From assembly GCF_014203715.1 (NCBI RefSeq), contig NZ_JACHJP010000008.1:62001-126000 (forward strand): a stretch of DNA of 64,000 nucleotides, in the 5' to 3' direction. This document shows, piece by piece, positions 17,533-27,156 of the stretch (position 1 is the first letter of the stretch; every line of letters begins with the position of its first letter). This stretch comes from Streptosporangium saharense (GTDB lineage Bacteria; Actinomycetota; Actinomycetes; Streptosporangiales; Streptosporangiaceae). The notes under the pieces were generated by a model, which saw nothing but the letters and a program-made list of their open reading frames with translations, was not told where the DNA came from and did not search any database. The position numbers and the translations under genes are program-made.

Positions 17533-19046
17533 CGTTGGCTCCCGGTGAGGTCGTGGTGCGGTGGCGGAGGGCAGCGGAAGACGCGCTCGGCGAACTCGGC
17601 AGCCACCCGGGCCAGACGGGCGTCGGCGCCGGGCCGTCCGACCAGCAGCATGCCGACCGGCAGCCCGTCGACGAACCCGCACGGAACGCTGAGCGCCGGG
17701 TGCCCGGTGAGGTTGAACACGCAGTTGTTGTCGTGCATCTCGAACGGGAGGTCGGTCTCGATCACCGCCTCGCGGGGGTCGGCGGGCAGCGGGTGCGGCG
17801 GCATCGGGACGCTCGGCAGGACGAGCAGATCGACCTCGCACAGCGCCCGGTCGATCTGCTCGCGCAGCCGTTGCCGCAACTGCTGGGCGTAGGCCATGAC
17901 CTTGCCGTGGGTGGCGTCGCGCAGCAGCGTGGCGCCGACGAGCGCGAGCACCCCGCCGACCGGGATGTCCTCGGGACGGCTGGCGACGGCCTCGCCGAAG
18001 GTCTCCCCGAAGTTCGGGTGGTAGGGACCCCGGTGGTTGTTGCCCTGCAGCCGTGACTCGAAGACGGTGGTCAGACCGCCCTCGATCGAGATGGGCAGGT
18101 GGATGTCCCTGCCGTACCGGTGCAACGGCACCGAGACCTCTGACACGGTCAGCCCCAGTTTCTCCAGCGCCCGCGCGGCCCCGCGGACCACGTCGTCCAG
18201 GCGCGGGTCGGAACGGCCCGGCCAGCCGAACCCCTCGGCGAGGACTCCGGCCCGCAGCCCGGTCACCTCCTGGGCATACCCCTCGGTGTACGGCCCCGGC
18301 ACGGCCGTCGCCTCAAGGAAGGCGACCAGGTCGGCGGCGTCCCTGGTCAGCACGCCGATGTGGTCGAGTGTGCGTTCGGTCGGCATGGCGCCGTCGTAGT
18401 CGACGAGTCCGTAGGTCGGCTTGAGTCCGAGGATGCCGCACCAGGCGGCGGGGTTGCGGACCGACCCGCCGTGGTCGGTGCCGACGCCGTAGTCGGCCTG
18501 CCCGGTGGCGACCAGGACCGCGGCGCCGCTCGACGATCCGCCAGCCGAACGGGACGGGTCCCAGGGGTTGCCGACGGGGCCGTGCGCACTGGTGAAACTC
18601 GACCCCGAGTAGCACAGGTCCTCGCAGACCGAGGTGCCGAGGACGACCGCCCCGGCGTCGCGCATCCGGCCGATGACGACGGAGTCGGAGCCGGGGACGA
18701 AACCCTCCATGAGGCGGCTGCCCAGGGTCATCGGCACCCCGCGCACCGCGACGGACTCCTTGACGGTCACCGTCCGCCCGGCCAGCGGGCCGCTTCCCGG
18801 CCGGTCGGGGTCGTCGATCCGGTAGAGCCAGGCGCCATGGGGGTTGTCCGGGCCGCGCGGCACCCGGGTGACGGCGACGGGCGGCGGCTCGGGGGCTCTA
18901 CCCTCGGTGGCCAGGTCCCGCACGCGGCCGTAGACGTCGCGCATCCGGTCGATCGCGGGCCCGAGCCTGCCGACCAGTTCCGGATCGAGGTTCCACCGGT
19001 CCGCGACGGCGTCCAGGTCGGTGGGGGAGAAGGAGGGGAAGGTCAC
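17529..19046 (-). CDS. Amidase signature family hydrolase
   Basis: 505 residues with the amidase-signature Ser-cisSer-Lys triad: the Lys in VTVKESVAVRG, the Gly/Ser block SAGGSSSGAAV, and TDHGGSVRNPAAWCG with the nucleophilic Ser region. A helical segment of about 70 residues precedes the catalytic core. It hydrolyses a C-N amide bond in the cytoplasm. The GTG start overlaps the DUF1116 stop (GTGA). The neighbouring imidase-like deacetylase and racemase-family enzyme suggest a half-amide as substrate; this is inference. Confidence 0.87.
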   Translation of the reverse strand: MTFPSFSPTDLDAVADRWNLDPELVGRLGPAIDRMRDVYGRVRDLATEGRAPEPPPVAVTRVPRGPDNPHGAWLYRIDDPDRPGSGPLAGRTVTVKESVAVRGVPMTLGSRLMEGFVPGSDSVVIGRMRDAGAVVLGTSVCEDLCYSGSSFTSAHGPVGNPWDPSRSAGGSSSGAAVLVATGQADYGVGTDHGGSVRNPAAWCGILGLKPTYGLVDYDGAMPTERTLDHIGVLTRDAADLVAFLEATAVPGPYTEGYAQEVTGLRAGVLAEGFGWPGRSDPRLDDVVRGAARALEKLGLTVSEVSVPLHRYGRDIHLPISIEGGLTTVFESRLQGNNHRGPYHPNFGETFGEAVASRPEDIPVGGVLALVGATLLRDATHGKVMAYAQQLRQRLREQIDRALCEVDLLVLPSVPMPPHPLPADPREAVIETDLPFEMHDNNCVFNLTGHPALSVPCGFVDGLPVGMLLVGRPGADARLARVAAEFAERVFRCPPPPHHDLTGSQR

Positions 19047-20281
19047 CTGCGCCGCTCCGTTTCTTCCGTGAGGGCCTCGCTGGCCGCGACGAACGGCTCT
19101 ATGGGGATCGAGGTGATCCCGGCGCCGACCCGGCCGCGTCCCGGCTCCCGGTGGGCGAGGCCGTTGTTGATGACGGGTTCGACGCCGAGGGCACGCACCC
19201 GGTGCACGTCGATGCCGAGCGGGGTGCCCAGGAAGTCCTCCGCCGGGATGAGGAGACGACGGCTCGTCCCCGCGCACAGGGTCCGCATGCGCCGGGTGAT
19301 CTCCTGGGCCAGCGCCATGTCGCCGCCGACGAAGGACATGATCGCCGGGGCGGCGGTCATCGCGAGGGCGCCGAAGCCCGCGGTCTCGGCGATCATCGAG
19401 TCACCCATGGTCGGGGTGACGTCGTCGAGGGTCGCCCCCTCGACGAGGACCGGGTCACCGACCGGCGCCGCCACGGTGAACCAGCGGTCGCCGAGGCCGC
19501 TGACGCGGATGCCGAACTCCCGCCCGTTGCCCGCCATGGCCGTGACGACCGGGCTGCCCTCGACGCCGCTGGCCGCCAGCGTGACCGCCTTGGCCGCCGA
19601 GATCGCGAAGGGCAGCGCGAAGTGCCCGTTGCCCGCGACGAACGCGACGACCTCCGCCAGGTCCTCCCGGTCGAGGCGGGAGCGCAGCAGGCCGGGGGTG
19701 AGCGTGACGAGCAGGGTCGCGGTCGTGGCGACCAGCCGGTTGTGGCAGTCGTCGCCCCGGCGCAGTCCTTCGGCCACCAGCGCGACCAGGTCGATCGGGT
19801 CCGAGTGCTCGACGGCCTCGTCGAGGGCGGGGGCGAGCACGTCACCGAGCCAGCGCAGCCGCGCCAGCGTTCCCTCGTCGTAGGAGCCGTAGCGCATGGC
19901 CCCGCCGATGCCCTCGTTCAGCGGGGAGAACGTCCGCAGCCCCCCGGCCGTCTCGGCGACCACGACGGGGGTGTTCGGGGTGACGATCCCGGCCATGGCC
20001 CCGACGGCTCCGGCGTCGTGGCAGGGGCTGATGCTCACCTCGCCGTGGTCGATGATCGCCTCGGCCTCGGCGACGGACCCGGCCTCCTTCTCCAGGAGCA
20101 GGCCCGCGATGATCCCGCCCCGCATGGGACCGGGGATGTCGGCCAGCGCGATCGGCGGCCCCGCGTGCAGGAAGTGCCGTGGCCCCACCCGGTCGGTGGC
20201 GTCGCGGGCCCTGCAGACGTGGCGCAGATGGACATCGGTTCCGTTCAGGGCGTCGAGGGTCGCCCGGGTGGGATCGGACAT
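19043..20281 (-). CDS. DUF1116 (YlbE/AllG-like) protein
   Basis: 412 residues with the DUF1116 landmarks VGPRHFLHAGPPIALADIPG, GEVSISPCHDAGAVGAMAGI, VAGNGHFALPFAISAAKA and NNGLAHREPG. In E. coli the family member AllG (YlbE) works with AllF (FdrA) and AllH as oxamate carbamoyltransferase in allantoin catabolism. No FdrA- or AllH-like gene lies here, so a stand-alone or different activity must be considered. It has a strong AGGAG site and heads the coupled series DUF1116-amidase-DUF2237-MFS. Confidence 0.8.
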   Translation of the reverse strand: MSDPTRATLDALNGTDVHLRHVCRARDATDRVGPRHFLHAGPPIALADIPGPMRGGIIAGLLLEKEAGSVAEAEAIIDHGEVSISPCHDAGAVGAMAGIVTPNTPVVVAETAGGLRTFSPLNEGIGGAMRYGSYDEGTLARLRWLGDVLAPALDEAVEHSDPIDLVALVAEGLRRGDDCHNRLVATTATLLVTLTPGLLRSRLDREDLAEVVAFVAGNGHFALPFAISAAKAVTLAASGVEGSPVVTAMAGNGREFGIRVSGLGDRWFTVAAPVGDPVLVEGATLDDVTPTMGDSMIAETAGFGALAMTAAPAIMSFVGGDMALAQEITRRMRTLCAGTSRRLLIPAEDFLGTPLGIDVHRVRALGVEPVINNGLAHREPGRGRVGAGITSIPIEPFVAASEALTEETERRR

Positions 20282-20357
20282 GGTGGTGCTCCTGATATGT
20301 GGGAAAGCGAAGGCACAGCGGGGGCGTCCACCGCTGTTGGAATTTTTCGGAAAGGGG

Positions 20358-21053
20358 CTAGGCAGAGGGGGCGCGGTGCTGCCGCTCGGCCAGGAGCTTC
20401 CTGACGATCTCCCGGTTCAGCCGGGCGTGCCTGAGCGCGTGCTCGGCGGCGAGCTCCGCCGAGCCCGAGGCGATCGCCTCGAACCACGCCGAATGCTCCT
20501 CGAACAGGTCGTACGGGTCGCCGGTCTGCCGCAGCAGCCAGTGCAGCCGCCCCTGGAGGGGTTCGAGCACGGTCTGCAGGAGGACGTTGTGGGACAGCTT
20601 CAGGATCTCGTCGTGGAAGGCCTCGTTGGCCTCGCCGAGGGCCACCCGGTCGCCGGAGTCGAGCGCCTTGCGGGCCCGGTCCAGGATGCCCCGCACCCGC
20701 CGCAGCTCGGCCTTGGTCGCCCGGGTCGCCGCCTGCTGGCTGGCCAGGACCTCAAGGGCCTCCCTGACGTCGAACAGCTCCTCGACGTCCTGCTCGGAGA
20801 GCTCGGCGACGACCGCGCCCCTGCGGGGGATCGTCCTGACGAACCCCTCGCTCTCCAGGGCCCGGATCGACTCGCGCACCGGCAGTCTGGAGACACCGAG
20901 CTGGGCCGCGATCTCGGTCTCGACGAGCCGGGTGCCCGGAGGATAGACGTCGTCGATGATGCGCTGGCGCAGCTCGTCGCGGACCCGGTCCCTGAGCGGC
21001 TTGTAGTCGGCGTCGATGTCGAACGAACCCGGCGTGTCAGCCTGCCTGCTCAC
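20358..21053 (-). CDS. GntR-family (FadR/FCD) transcriptional regulator
   Basis: 231 residues: winged HTH ([40 protein letters not shown]) followed by an all-helical FCD effector domain with metal-ligand-like His residues ([20 protein letters not shown]). GTG at 21053 overlaps the deacetylase stop. It probably controls the divergent catabolic operons through the GGTATA dyads at 22789-22871. An acid intermediate is the usual inducer in this family. Confidence 0.85.
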   Translation of the reverse strand: MSRQADTPGSFDIDADYKPLRDRVRDELRQRIIDDVYPPGTRLVETEIAAQLGVSRLPVRESIRALESEGFVRTIPRRGAVVAELSEQDVEELFDVREALEVLASQQAATRATKAELRRVRGILDRARKALDSGDRVALGEANEAFHDEILKLSHNVLLQTVLEPLQGRLHWLLRQTGDPYDLFEEHSAWFEAIASGSAELAAEHALRHARLNREIVRKLLAERQHRAPSA

Positions 21054-21997
21054 AGGGTCGTCTCCCCGGTGTTCCGTCTCGGCCCAGGACCGTCGCCGAC
21101 GGGTGCCGGACGCTCGGTGCTTCCGAAAGGATAGCGCCGCCGGAAGTCGTCGGCCGCCGCGTCGAACGTGGTGAACTCGACCCCGGGAAGGCCGAGCCAG
21201 TCGTCGAAGAGCCGCTCCAGCATCATCAGCACCTGGGGCCGTCCCGACACGTCGGGGTGGAGCGTCATGGGGAAGACCCCGTAGTCGAGTTCGCGGTAGA
21301 CCCAGTCGAACTGGTCGCGCCAGAGCTGCTCGACATCGCGGGGACTGACGAAGCCGTGGCTGTTGGCCGACTTCTTGACGAACATCATCGGCGGCAGGTC
21401 GTCCACGTACCAGTTGCCGCAGAACTCCACGAGGTCGACCTCGGTGCCGTGTTTGAGGGGCTTCATCCAGTCGGCGGCCCGTCCGGAGTAGTCGATCTTC
21501 GTCCACTCGTCGCCGACCCTGGCGTAGAAGGGGTGGAAGTCGTTGTAGTTCTGCGAGTGGTCGTAGGAGAAGCCGAACTCCCTGAGCAGACCGGCCGTGT
21601 TCGGGCTCATCTCCCACCAGGGGGCGACGTAGCCGCGCGGTGGCCGTCCCCACAGCCGCTCGACCAGCTCAACACAGCGGCCGAGCACGTCCCGTTCCTG
21701 GTCGGGGGACATGTCGATGGGATTCTCGTGGGAGTAGCCGTGCGCCCCGATCTCGTGCCCCGCCTCGGCGACGGCCGCCATCTCGGTGGGGAAGGTCTCG
21801 ATGGAGTGGCCGGGAATGAACCAGGTCGTCCGCAGGCCGTACCGCTCGAAGAGCTGGAGCAGGCGCGGGGTGCCCACCTCACCGGCGAAGACCCCGCGCT
21901 GGATGTCGTTGGGTGAGTCCTCGCCGCCGTAGGAGCCGAGCCACCCCGCGACGGCGTCGACGTCGACCCCCACGAGGATCTTTATGTCCTTGGCCAT
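21050..21997 (-). CDS. Polysaccharide deacetylase/cyclic imidase-like hydrolase
   Basis: 315 residues of the NodB-homology fold. Metal ligands are visible as Asp in [11 protein letters not shown] and the HxxxH of GAHGYSH; a [10 protein letters not shown] strand carries the catalytic-side motif. It starts [10 protein letters not shown] and has no signal peptide, so it is cytoplasmic and more like the PuuE (allantoinase), HpPgdA or cyclic-imide-hydrolase subgroup than secreted chitin or peptidoglycan deacetylases. It overlaps the racemase-family gene by 16 bases and GntR by four. Likely chemistry is opening of an imide or ureide ring, by inference from subgroup and neighbours. Confidence 0.75.
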   Translation of the reverse strand: MAKDIKILVGVDVDAVAGWLGSYGGEDSPNDIQRGVFAGEVGTPRLLQLFERYGLRTTWFIPGHSIETFPTEMAAVAEAGHEIGAHGYSHENPIDMSPDQERDVLGRCVELVERLWGRPPRGYVAPWWEMSPNTAGLLREFGFSYDHSQNYNDFHPFYARVGDEWTKIDYSGRAADWMKPLKHGTEVDLVEFCGNWYVDDLPPMMFVKKSANSHGFVSPRDVEQLWRDQFDWVYRELDYGVFPMTLHPDVSGRPQVLMMLERLFDDWLGLPGVEFTTFDAAADDFRRRYPFGSTERPAPVGDGPGPRRNTGETTL

Positions 21998-22755
21998 GTT
22001 GTTCCTCGTCTCTGTTCCGGGTGGACGGGGTGCGGACCGGCGAGCAGCGCGCCGTACCCGGTGATCGGGGTGGTGTCCCCGGCCAGGTCGAGCGCCCGCC
22101 ACAGCGTCGCCGCGACGCTGTCCACCACCGGGACGCCGTGCGTGGCCTCCCAGCGGGCGGCCAGATGCGCGGCGCGCACGTTGGTGCACACCACCGCGAC
22201 GGCGTCGCACCCCTCGGCGGCGAGCCCGGCGAAGGCCTCGTCCAGCTCGGCGTCGGTGATCAGCGCGAAGTCGTAGTTGGTGCTCCGGCCGAGGTGACGG
22301 GCCGCCCGCACCGCGAGGCCCTGCTCGGCGTAGTGCGCGGCGATGGCCGCGCCGACATCCGGTGTGTACGGCGTGAGCAGACCGGGGCGCCTCGACCCGA
22401 AGGCCCGCAGCGCCGCGAGCATGGCCAGTGTCGAGGTGGTCGCGGGGACACCGGTGACCTGTTCCATGGCCTGGCACAGGCGTTCGTCACGACCGGGGCC
22501 GAGCCACGAGCCCGAGGTGCCGTTCCAGGCGACGACGTCCACGCGGGCGTCGCCGAGGAGCCTGGCGGCGTCGGTGAAGGTGTCCTGGTCGAACTGTCGG
22601 GTGTCGGCCGGGTCAAGGCTGATGCTCGTCACCCTGATCCGGGTGAAGTGGACCGAGACGTCGTTCCTGGCGGCCAGCAACGCGTTCGTCACGGGCTCCA
22701 CGACGGTGTTGGAAGACGGGGCGATCATGCCTATCCGCCGGGCGGTCGGCTGCAC
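21982..22755 (-). CDS. Asp/Glu racemase-superfamily enzyme (AMDase/maleate isomerase-like)
   Basis: 257 residues. N-terminal [16 protein letters not shown] is typical of maleate cis-trans isomerases and arylmalonate decarboxylases. Racemases and maleate isomerases use two Cys. Here the first position is Gly (AWNGTSGS), while the second is present ([10 protein letters not shown]). A Gly/Cys pair is the arrangement of arylmalonate decarboxylase, which suggests a decarboxylation or one-base reaction. It is the first gene of the leftward operon, divergent from the NCS2 permease. Confidence 0.75.
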   Translation of the reverse strand: MQPTARRIGMIAPSSNTVVEPVTNALLAARNDVSVHFTRIRVTSISLDPADTRQFDQDTFTDAARLLGDARVDVVAWNGTSGSWLGPGRDERLCQAMEQVTGVPATTSTLAMLAALRAFGSRRPGLLTPYTPDVGAAIAAHYAEQGLAVRAARHLGRSTNYDFALITDAELDEAFAGLAAEGCDAVAVVCTNVRAAHLAARWEATHGVPVVDSVAATLWRALDLAGDTTPITGYGALLAGPHPVHPEQRRGTTWPRT

Positions 22756-22788
22756 TGTGCCTCCGCTCAGAGGGGTCGATTAGGGATA

Positions 22789-22871
22789 CGGTATACAGGA
22801 TCCTAAGAAGTGGTTCGCAGGAAAACAAGTCGTTGACACTGGTATAGGTCGCGCTTAATCTCCATATACCG
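22789..22871. promoter_or_regulatory. Three GGTATA operator-like half-sites
   Basis: CGGTATAC (22789-22796), GGTATA (22841-22846, inside the promoter spacer) and its inverse TATACCG (22865-22871) lie in the divergent promoter region. The last two are inverted around the -10 box. This is a plausible operator array for the GntR regulator encoded at 20358-21053. Confidence 0.45.
22833..22861 (+). promoter_or_regulatory. Sigma-70-type promoter for permease/Rieske operon
   Basis: TTGACA (22833-22838), a 17-base spacer, then TAATCT (22856-22861), close to the housekeeping consensus and about 185 bases upstream of the permease start. Confidence 0.55.
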
Positions 22872-23044
22872 CTAACCGGATACCCACTGTAACGGCGCTC
22901 TGACGGACCACCCCGGCCGTCGGACCAGCGAGGATTCCCGCCCAGGCGGGCATCGAACACGTCTGCCCATAGCTCCGGATCATGGCCATTGCGACGCCGC
23001 CGGAGGGACCAGGGCGCGTTCCACTCAGTGCCCAGGAGACCGTC

Positions 23045-24433
23045 GTGTCACCTACCGTTCGCGCACCCCAGTCGCCGGCTTCGGATCGCCACCCGGTAGA
23101 CGAAGTCCTACCCATCCCCCAGTTGTTCTTCTTCGGCCTGCAGCACATGTTGATCATGTATGCGGGCTGCGTGGCCGTCCCGCTCGTGCTCGGAGCGGTA
23201 CTCAAACTCGACACCCACACCATCGCACTGATCGTCAACGCCGACCTGCTGGTGGCCGGAATCGCGACCATCATCCAGAGCGTCGGCCTGACCCGCTTCT
23301 TCGGCATCCGGATGCCGGTCGTCGCGGGTGCCTCCTTCACCTTCCTCACCCCGATGATCCTGATCGGCTCCGAGTACGGCCTGCCGACGATGTACGGCTC
23401 GATGATCGCCGCCGGCATTTTCGGCATCCTGGTCGCCCGGCCGTTCTCCAAGGTGCTGCGGTACTTCCCGTCCCTGGTCACCGGCTGCGTGATCACGATC
23501 ATCGGACTGTCGTTGATCAAGGTCAGCGCGGATCTGATCATCGGCTCCGACCCGGCCGCCGCCGACTACGCGAGCGTGCGGTACATCCTGCTGGCCTTCG
23601 GCGTCGTGGCGATCATCATCCTGGTGAACCGGCTGTTCGGCGGGTTCGTCCGCAACGTCTCCGTACTCTTCGGACTCGCCATCGGCGCCGTGATCTCCTG
23701 GTTCATGGGCCTGGCGGACTTCTCCTCGGTCGCCGGGGCCAAGTGGTTCGGCTTCTCCACCCCGCTGCAGTTCGGCGCGCCGGAGTTCCGGATCGTTCCA
23801 ATCATCGCGATGTGCGTGGCCATGGTTGTCGTCTTCAGCGAGATGACCGCCTGCGTCCTGGCCATCGGGGACGCCGTCGGCAAGAAGGTCACCGACAAGG
23901 ACATGGCAAGGGGCCTGGCCACCGACGGCCTCGCCGCCCTGCTGGCCGGGTTCATGAACTCCGTGCCCGACTCGACCTTCGGCCAGAACGTGGGCCTGAT
24001 CAGCCTCACCAAGGTCAAGAGCCGCTACGTCATCACGGTCACCGGAATCCTGCTGGTGATCATGGGTGCCATCCCCAAGCTCGGCGAGGTTGTCGCCAGC
24101 CTGCCGGGACCCGTGATCGGCGGCGCCGGACTGGTGATGTTCGCGATGACGGCGGCCGTGGGCATCCAGATGCTCCAGAAGGTCGACTTCGAGGGCAACC
24201 AGAACCTGCTCATCGTCGCCGTGGCCCTCGGGGTCGGCATGCTGCCGGTCGCGGTCCCCACGATCTACCAGAAGTTCGACCAGGACGCCCAGTTCATCCT
24301 CGGCAGCGCGATCACGGCGACCGTGGTCGTGGCGCTGCTGCTCAACCTCCTCTTCAACCACCTGCTGGTTCGCAAGGAAGAACCGGCCACCGAGGCACCC
24401 GAACTCGCCGAAGCCCGGGAGGGCACGGCCTGA
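23045..24433 (+). CDS. NCS2-family nucleobase (xanthine/uracil-type) permease
   Basis: About 462 residues, 12 to 14 membrane helices. NCS2 features include QHMLIMYAGCVAVPL in the first helix, GASFTFLTPMI, a Glu-bearing VFSEMTACVLAIGD helix and NSVPDSTFGQNVGLISLTKV, the NCS2 substrate-site motif with Asn-Gly/Asn-Val. It imports a purine, pyrimidine or related cyclic imide by proton symport. GTG at 23045 is preferred: AGGAG lies 6 bases upstream. ATG at 22982 would add 21 residues without a ribosome site. It is first gene of the rightward catabolic operon. Confidence 0.88.
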   Translation: MSPTVRAPQSPASDRHPVDEVLPIPQLFFFGLQHMLIMYAGCVAVPLVLGAVLKLDTHTIALIVNADLLVAGIATIIQSVGLTRFFGIRMPVVAGASFTFLTPMILIGSEYGLPTMYGSMIAAGIFGILVARPFSKVLRYFPSLVTGCVITIIGLSLIKVSADLIIGSDPAAADYASVRYILLAFGVVAIIILVNRLFGGFVRNVSVLFGLAIGAVISWFMGLADFSSVAGAKWFGFSTPLQFGAPEFRIVPIIAMCVAMVVVFSEMTACVLAIGDAVGKKVTDKDMARGLATDGLAALLAGFMNSVPDSTFGQNVGLISLTKVKSRYVITVTGILLVIMGAIPKLGEVVASLPGPVIGGAGLVMFAMTAAVGIQMLQKVDFEGNQNLLIVAVALGVGMLPVAVPTIYQKFDQDAQFILGSAITATVVVALLLNLLFNHLLVRKEEPATEAPELAEAREGTA

Positions 24434-24481
24434 GTCCCACGCTTCGGCGTAAGCAGACACGTATCTAAGGAGCACCACGTC

Positions 24482-25699
24482 ATGGGTCAGGCGCCCGTCT
24501 CAGCGAACCTCCGGCGGATCCTCAAGGTCATCGAGGACGGCTCCCACGACATGGCCACCGGGTGGAACCTCCCCCGGGAGTGCTATGTCGATCCGGAGTT
24601 CTACGCCTTCGAGCAGGAGGCCATCTTCATGCGGCAGTGGCTGTGCCTCGGCCGCGTGGACGAGATCCCGAAGCCCGGCGACTTCGTCCGCGTCGACATG
24701 GGCGACGAGCCCCTGATGATGGTCCGTGGCAAGGACATGGAGATCCGGGTCCTCAGCCCCATCTGCGCGCACCGGGCCCATCTGGTGTGCGAGGGGTCGG
24801 GGAACACCGGAAGGCTCTTCCGCTGTCCCTTCCACGCCTGGACCTACGGCCTGGACGGCAACCTCATCGCGGCGCCCTCCATGAACGACACCGTGGGCCT
24901 CAAGCACCTCAAGGGAGAGGCCTACCTTCCCTCGCACCGGGTCGAGATCTGGAACGGATTCGTCTTCACCAATCTCGACCCGGACGCGAAACCCCTCGCG
25001 CCCACCCTCACCAAGCTGACCGCCGAGCTGGAGAACTACCACATCGGCGACATGGTGAGCATGCCGGTGGCCGAACTGCGCGACAACCCGTGGAACTGGA
25101 AGTCCCAGCTCGAGAACGGCATCGAGCCGTACCACAGCGCCTACCTCCACGGCATGCTGCACGACTTCGCGCACGTCAGGCTGACCAGCTTCGTGGACAT
25201 CGACCCCGACGAGGGCGCGATCTACCACCCGACCGGCTTCTACCACCCCGACGCCGGGTTCAACCCGACCACCAAGGCGCTGCTGCCGATCATCCCGACG
25301 CTCGGCGAGAAGGAGCGCAACCAGGTCATCTTCGCCTCGATCCCGCCGAACCTCGGCTTCGGGGCGGTGCCCGAGGGCCTGTTCTACTACCTCGTCCTGC
25401 CCGCGGGGCCCGAGCACATGAACCTGCGCATCGGCCACCTCTACCCGGAGGAGTCGACCAAGCACCCCCGCTTCGAACAGCTCTACAAGATCGCTCAGGA
25501 CGGCCTCGTCCTCTTCCACCAGCAGGACGCCAGCTCGGACGCCTCCCTCCAGAAGGGCATGCGCTCCCGCTTCCGCCGACCCGGCCGCTACTCCTTCCAG
25601 GAGGAGTCGCTCCTGCAGTTCAACCAGTGGCTGCTGAAGCGCTACCAGGACTACGTGGCCCTGACCGAGGGCGCCCCCGAACCCGCGGTCACCCGCTGA
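24482..25699 (+). CDS. Rieske non-haem iron oxygenase, alpha subunit
   Basis: 405 residues. The N-terminal Rieske domain has [2Fe-2S] ligands C-x-H in PICAHRAH and C-x2-H in FRCPFHAW. The C-terminal catalytic domain has the mononuclear iron His pair in ENGIEPYHSAYLHG, with the bridging acidic residue in the same helix. It activates O2 to hydroxylate or N-/O-dealkylate a substrate, fed by the ferredoxin and reductase genes that follow. AAGGAG precedes the ATG. No small (beta) subunit is encoded, so it is probably an alpha-only (alpha3) oxygenase. Confidence 0.9.
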   Translation: MGQAPVSANLRRILKVIEDGSHDMATGWNLPRECYVDPEFYAFEQEAIFMRQWLCLGRVDEIPKPGDFVRVDMGDEPLMMVRGKDMEIRVLSPICAHRAHLVCEGSGNTGRLFRCPFHAWTYGLDGNLIAAPSMNDTVGLKHLKGEAYLPSHRVEIWNGFVFTNLDPDAKPLAPTLTKLTAELENYHIGDMVSMPVAELRDNPWNWKSQLENGIEPYHSAYLHGMLHDFAHVRLTSFVDIDPDEGAIYHPTGFYHPDAGFNPTTKALLPIIPTLGEKERNQVIFASIPPNLGFGAVPEGLFYYLVLPAGPEHMNLRIGHLYPEESTKHPRFEQLYKIAQDGLVLFHQQDASSDASLQKGMRSRFRRPGRYSFQEESLLQFNQWLLKRYQDYVALTEGAPEPAVTR

Positions 25700-25725
25700 A
25701 CTCTCGCTGAAGGAGGAGAAACACC

Positions 25726-25920
25726 GTGAAACTCTCTGTCGACCGCACCCTGTGCGACGGTAACGGCGTGTGCATGGGCATCGCCCCCGACGTCTTCGAC
25801 ATCGACGACGACCTGAACCTGCACATCGCGGACGAGATCCCCGACGACCCGGCCGTCCAGGCCCAGGTCCGGCAGTCGGTCACCTCCTGCCCGGTCCTCG
25901 CCCTGACGCTGGAGGAATGA
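25726..25920 (+). CDS. [3Fe-4S] ferredoxin
   Basis: 64 residues with CDGNGVC and a distant CPV: three Cys in the C-x5-C...CP arrangement, giving a [3Fe-4S] cluster as in actinobacterial P450 ferredoxins. IAPDVFDID is the usual segment after the first Cys pair. It lies 26 bases after the Rieske oxygenase with a GGAGGAG site and just before the reductase, so it is the electron carrier of that oxygenase. Confidence 0.88.
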   Translation: MKLSVDRTLCDGNGVCMGIAPDVFDIDDDLNLHIADEIPDDPAVQAQVRQSVTSCPVLALTLEE

Positions 25921-25926
25921 TCGACC

Positions 25927-27156
25927 GTGGTGGGCGAAACCTCACAGACCATCGTGGTGGCCGGCGGCTCCCTGGCCGGCCACACCGTGGTCACCGAACT
26001 CGAACGGCACGGCTTCGCGGGTCAGATCGTCTGGGTACGGGGCCGGGAGGGCACGGCCCCCTACTCCCGGCCCGCGCTGTCCAAGGAACTCATCCAGGGC
26101 AAGGTCACCGCCGAGACGATCCGCCTCCCCGTGCCCCAGCCGTACGGCCCGCGAGTGCGGATCATGGACGGCGCCGTCTGCGCCGGGCTCGACCCGCACG
26201 CCGACCGGGTCCTCGTCACCCAACCGGACCTTAGCGAGCGGTGGATCGACTTCGACGCCCTGTTCGTCTGCACCGGAACCCAGGCCAGGGTGCCCGAGGC
26301 GTTCGCCGGACTGCCCGGCGTGCACAGCCTGCGCACCCTCGCCGACGCTGAGCGGATCAAGGACCGCCTCGCCGTACGGCCCCGCACCGTTGTCGTCGGA
26401 GCGGGACTGGTCGGCAGCGAGATGGCAGCGTCCCTGCGCTCCTGCGGGCTGCCCGTCGAGCTGATCGTGCAGGGACAACTGCCGATGGAGGCCGTCTTCG
26501 GCGCCGAACTCGGCAGATTCTGTCTGGAACGGCACCACGCCAACGGCGTCACCACCCGCCTCGGCGCGACCGTCACCGCCCTGACCGCGGAAGGACCGGT
26601 CACGCTGACCTACGACGACGGGGAGTCGAGCACGGCCGACATGGTCGTCCTCGGGCTCGGCGCGGTGACCTCCTGCGACTGGCTCGACGGCTGCGGACTC
26701 GACCTGTCCGACGGCCTCGGCTGTGACGAGGCCCTGCGCACCGCGCGGCCCAACATCCTCGCCGCGGGGGACGTCGCCAACTGGCGCCACCCCCTGTTCG
26801 GCCACCGGATGCGGGTCGAACACTGGAGCAACGCCTCCGCGCAGGCCCGCCACGCCGTGGAGAGCTGGCTGGCCGGTCAGGAGGGCAGGCAACCGCCCGC
26901 CTTCGCCGACGTGCCGTACTTCTGGTCCGACCAGTACGGCCTCAAGTACCAGATGGTCGGCCACGCCCGGGGTCACGACGAGGTCCACGTCGAGGAGGCA
27001 GGAACGGGCGGGTACCCGTTCGTCACCTACCTCCGCGGGGGCCGGATCGTCGCCGCCGCGGGCGTCAACGCCCCCCGCGCGGTGATGCGCATGAAAGCCC
27101 GCATCCAGGCCGACCTGGCCGGAGATCCGACGAGCGAGGAGGTGTACGCACGGTGA
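25927..27156 (+). CDS. FAD-dependent ferredoxin reductase
   Basis: 409 residues with an N-terminal dinucleotide fold (IVVAGGSLAGHTVVTELER), a second NAD-binding fold (VVVGAGLVGSEMAASLRS) and the FAD-site LAAGDVANW. It transfers electrons from NAD(P)H to the ferredoxin encoded 6 bases upstream, completing the three-component Rieske oxygenase. The stop overlaps the next start (GTGA). Confidence 0.88.
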   Translation: MVGETSQTIVVAGGSLAGHTVVTELERHGFAGQIVWVRGREGTAPYSRPALSKELIQGKVTAETIRLPVPQPYGPRVRIMDGAVCAGLDPHADRVLVTQPDLSERWIDFDALFVCTGTQARVPEAFAGLPGVHSLRTLADAERIKDRLAVRPRTVVVGAGLVGSEMAASLRSCGLPVELIVQGQLPMEAVFGAELGRFCLERHHANGVTTRLGATVTALTAEGPVTLTYDDGESSTADMVVLGLGAVTSCDWLDGCGLDLSDGLGCDEALRTARPNILAAGDVANWRHPLFGHRMRVEHWSNASAQARHAVESWLAGQEGRQPPAFADVPYFWSDQYGLKYQMVGHARGHDEVHVEEAGTGGYPFVTYLRGGRIVAAAGVNAPRAVMRMKARIQADLAGDPTSEEVYAR

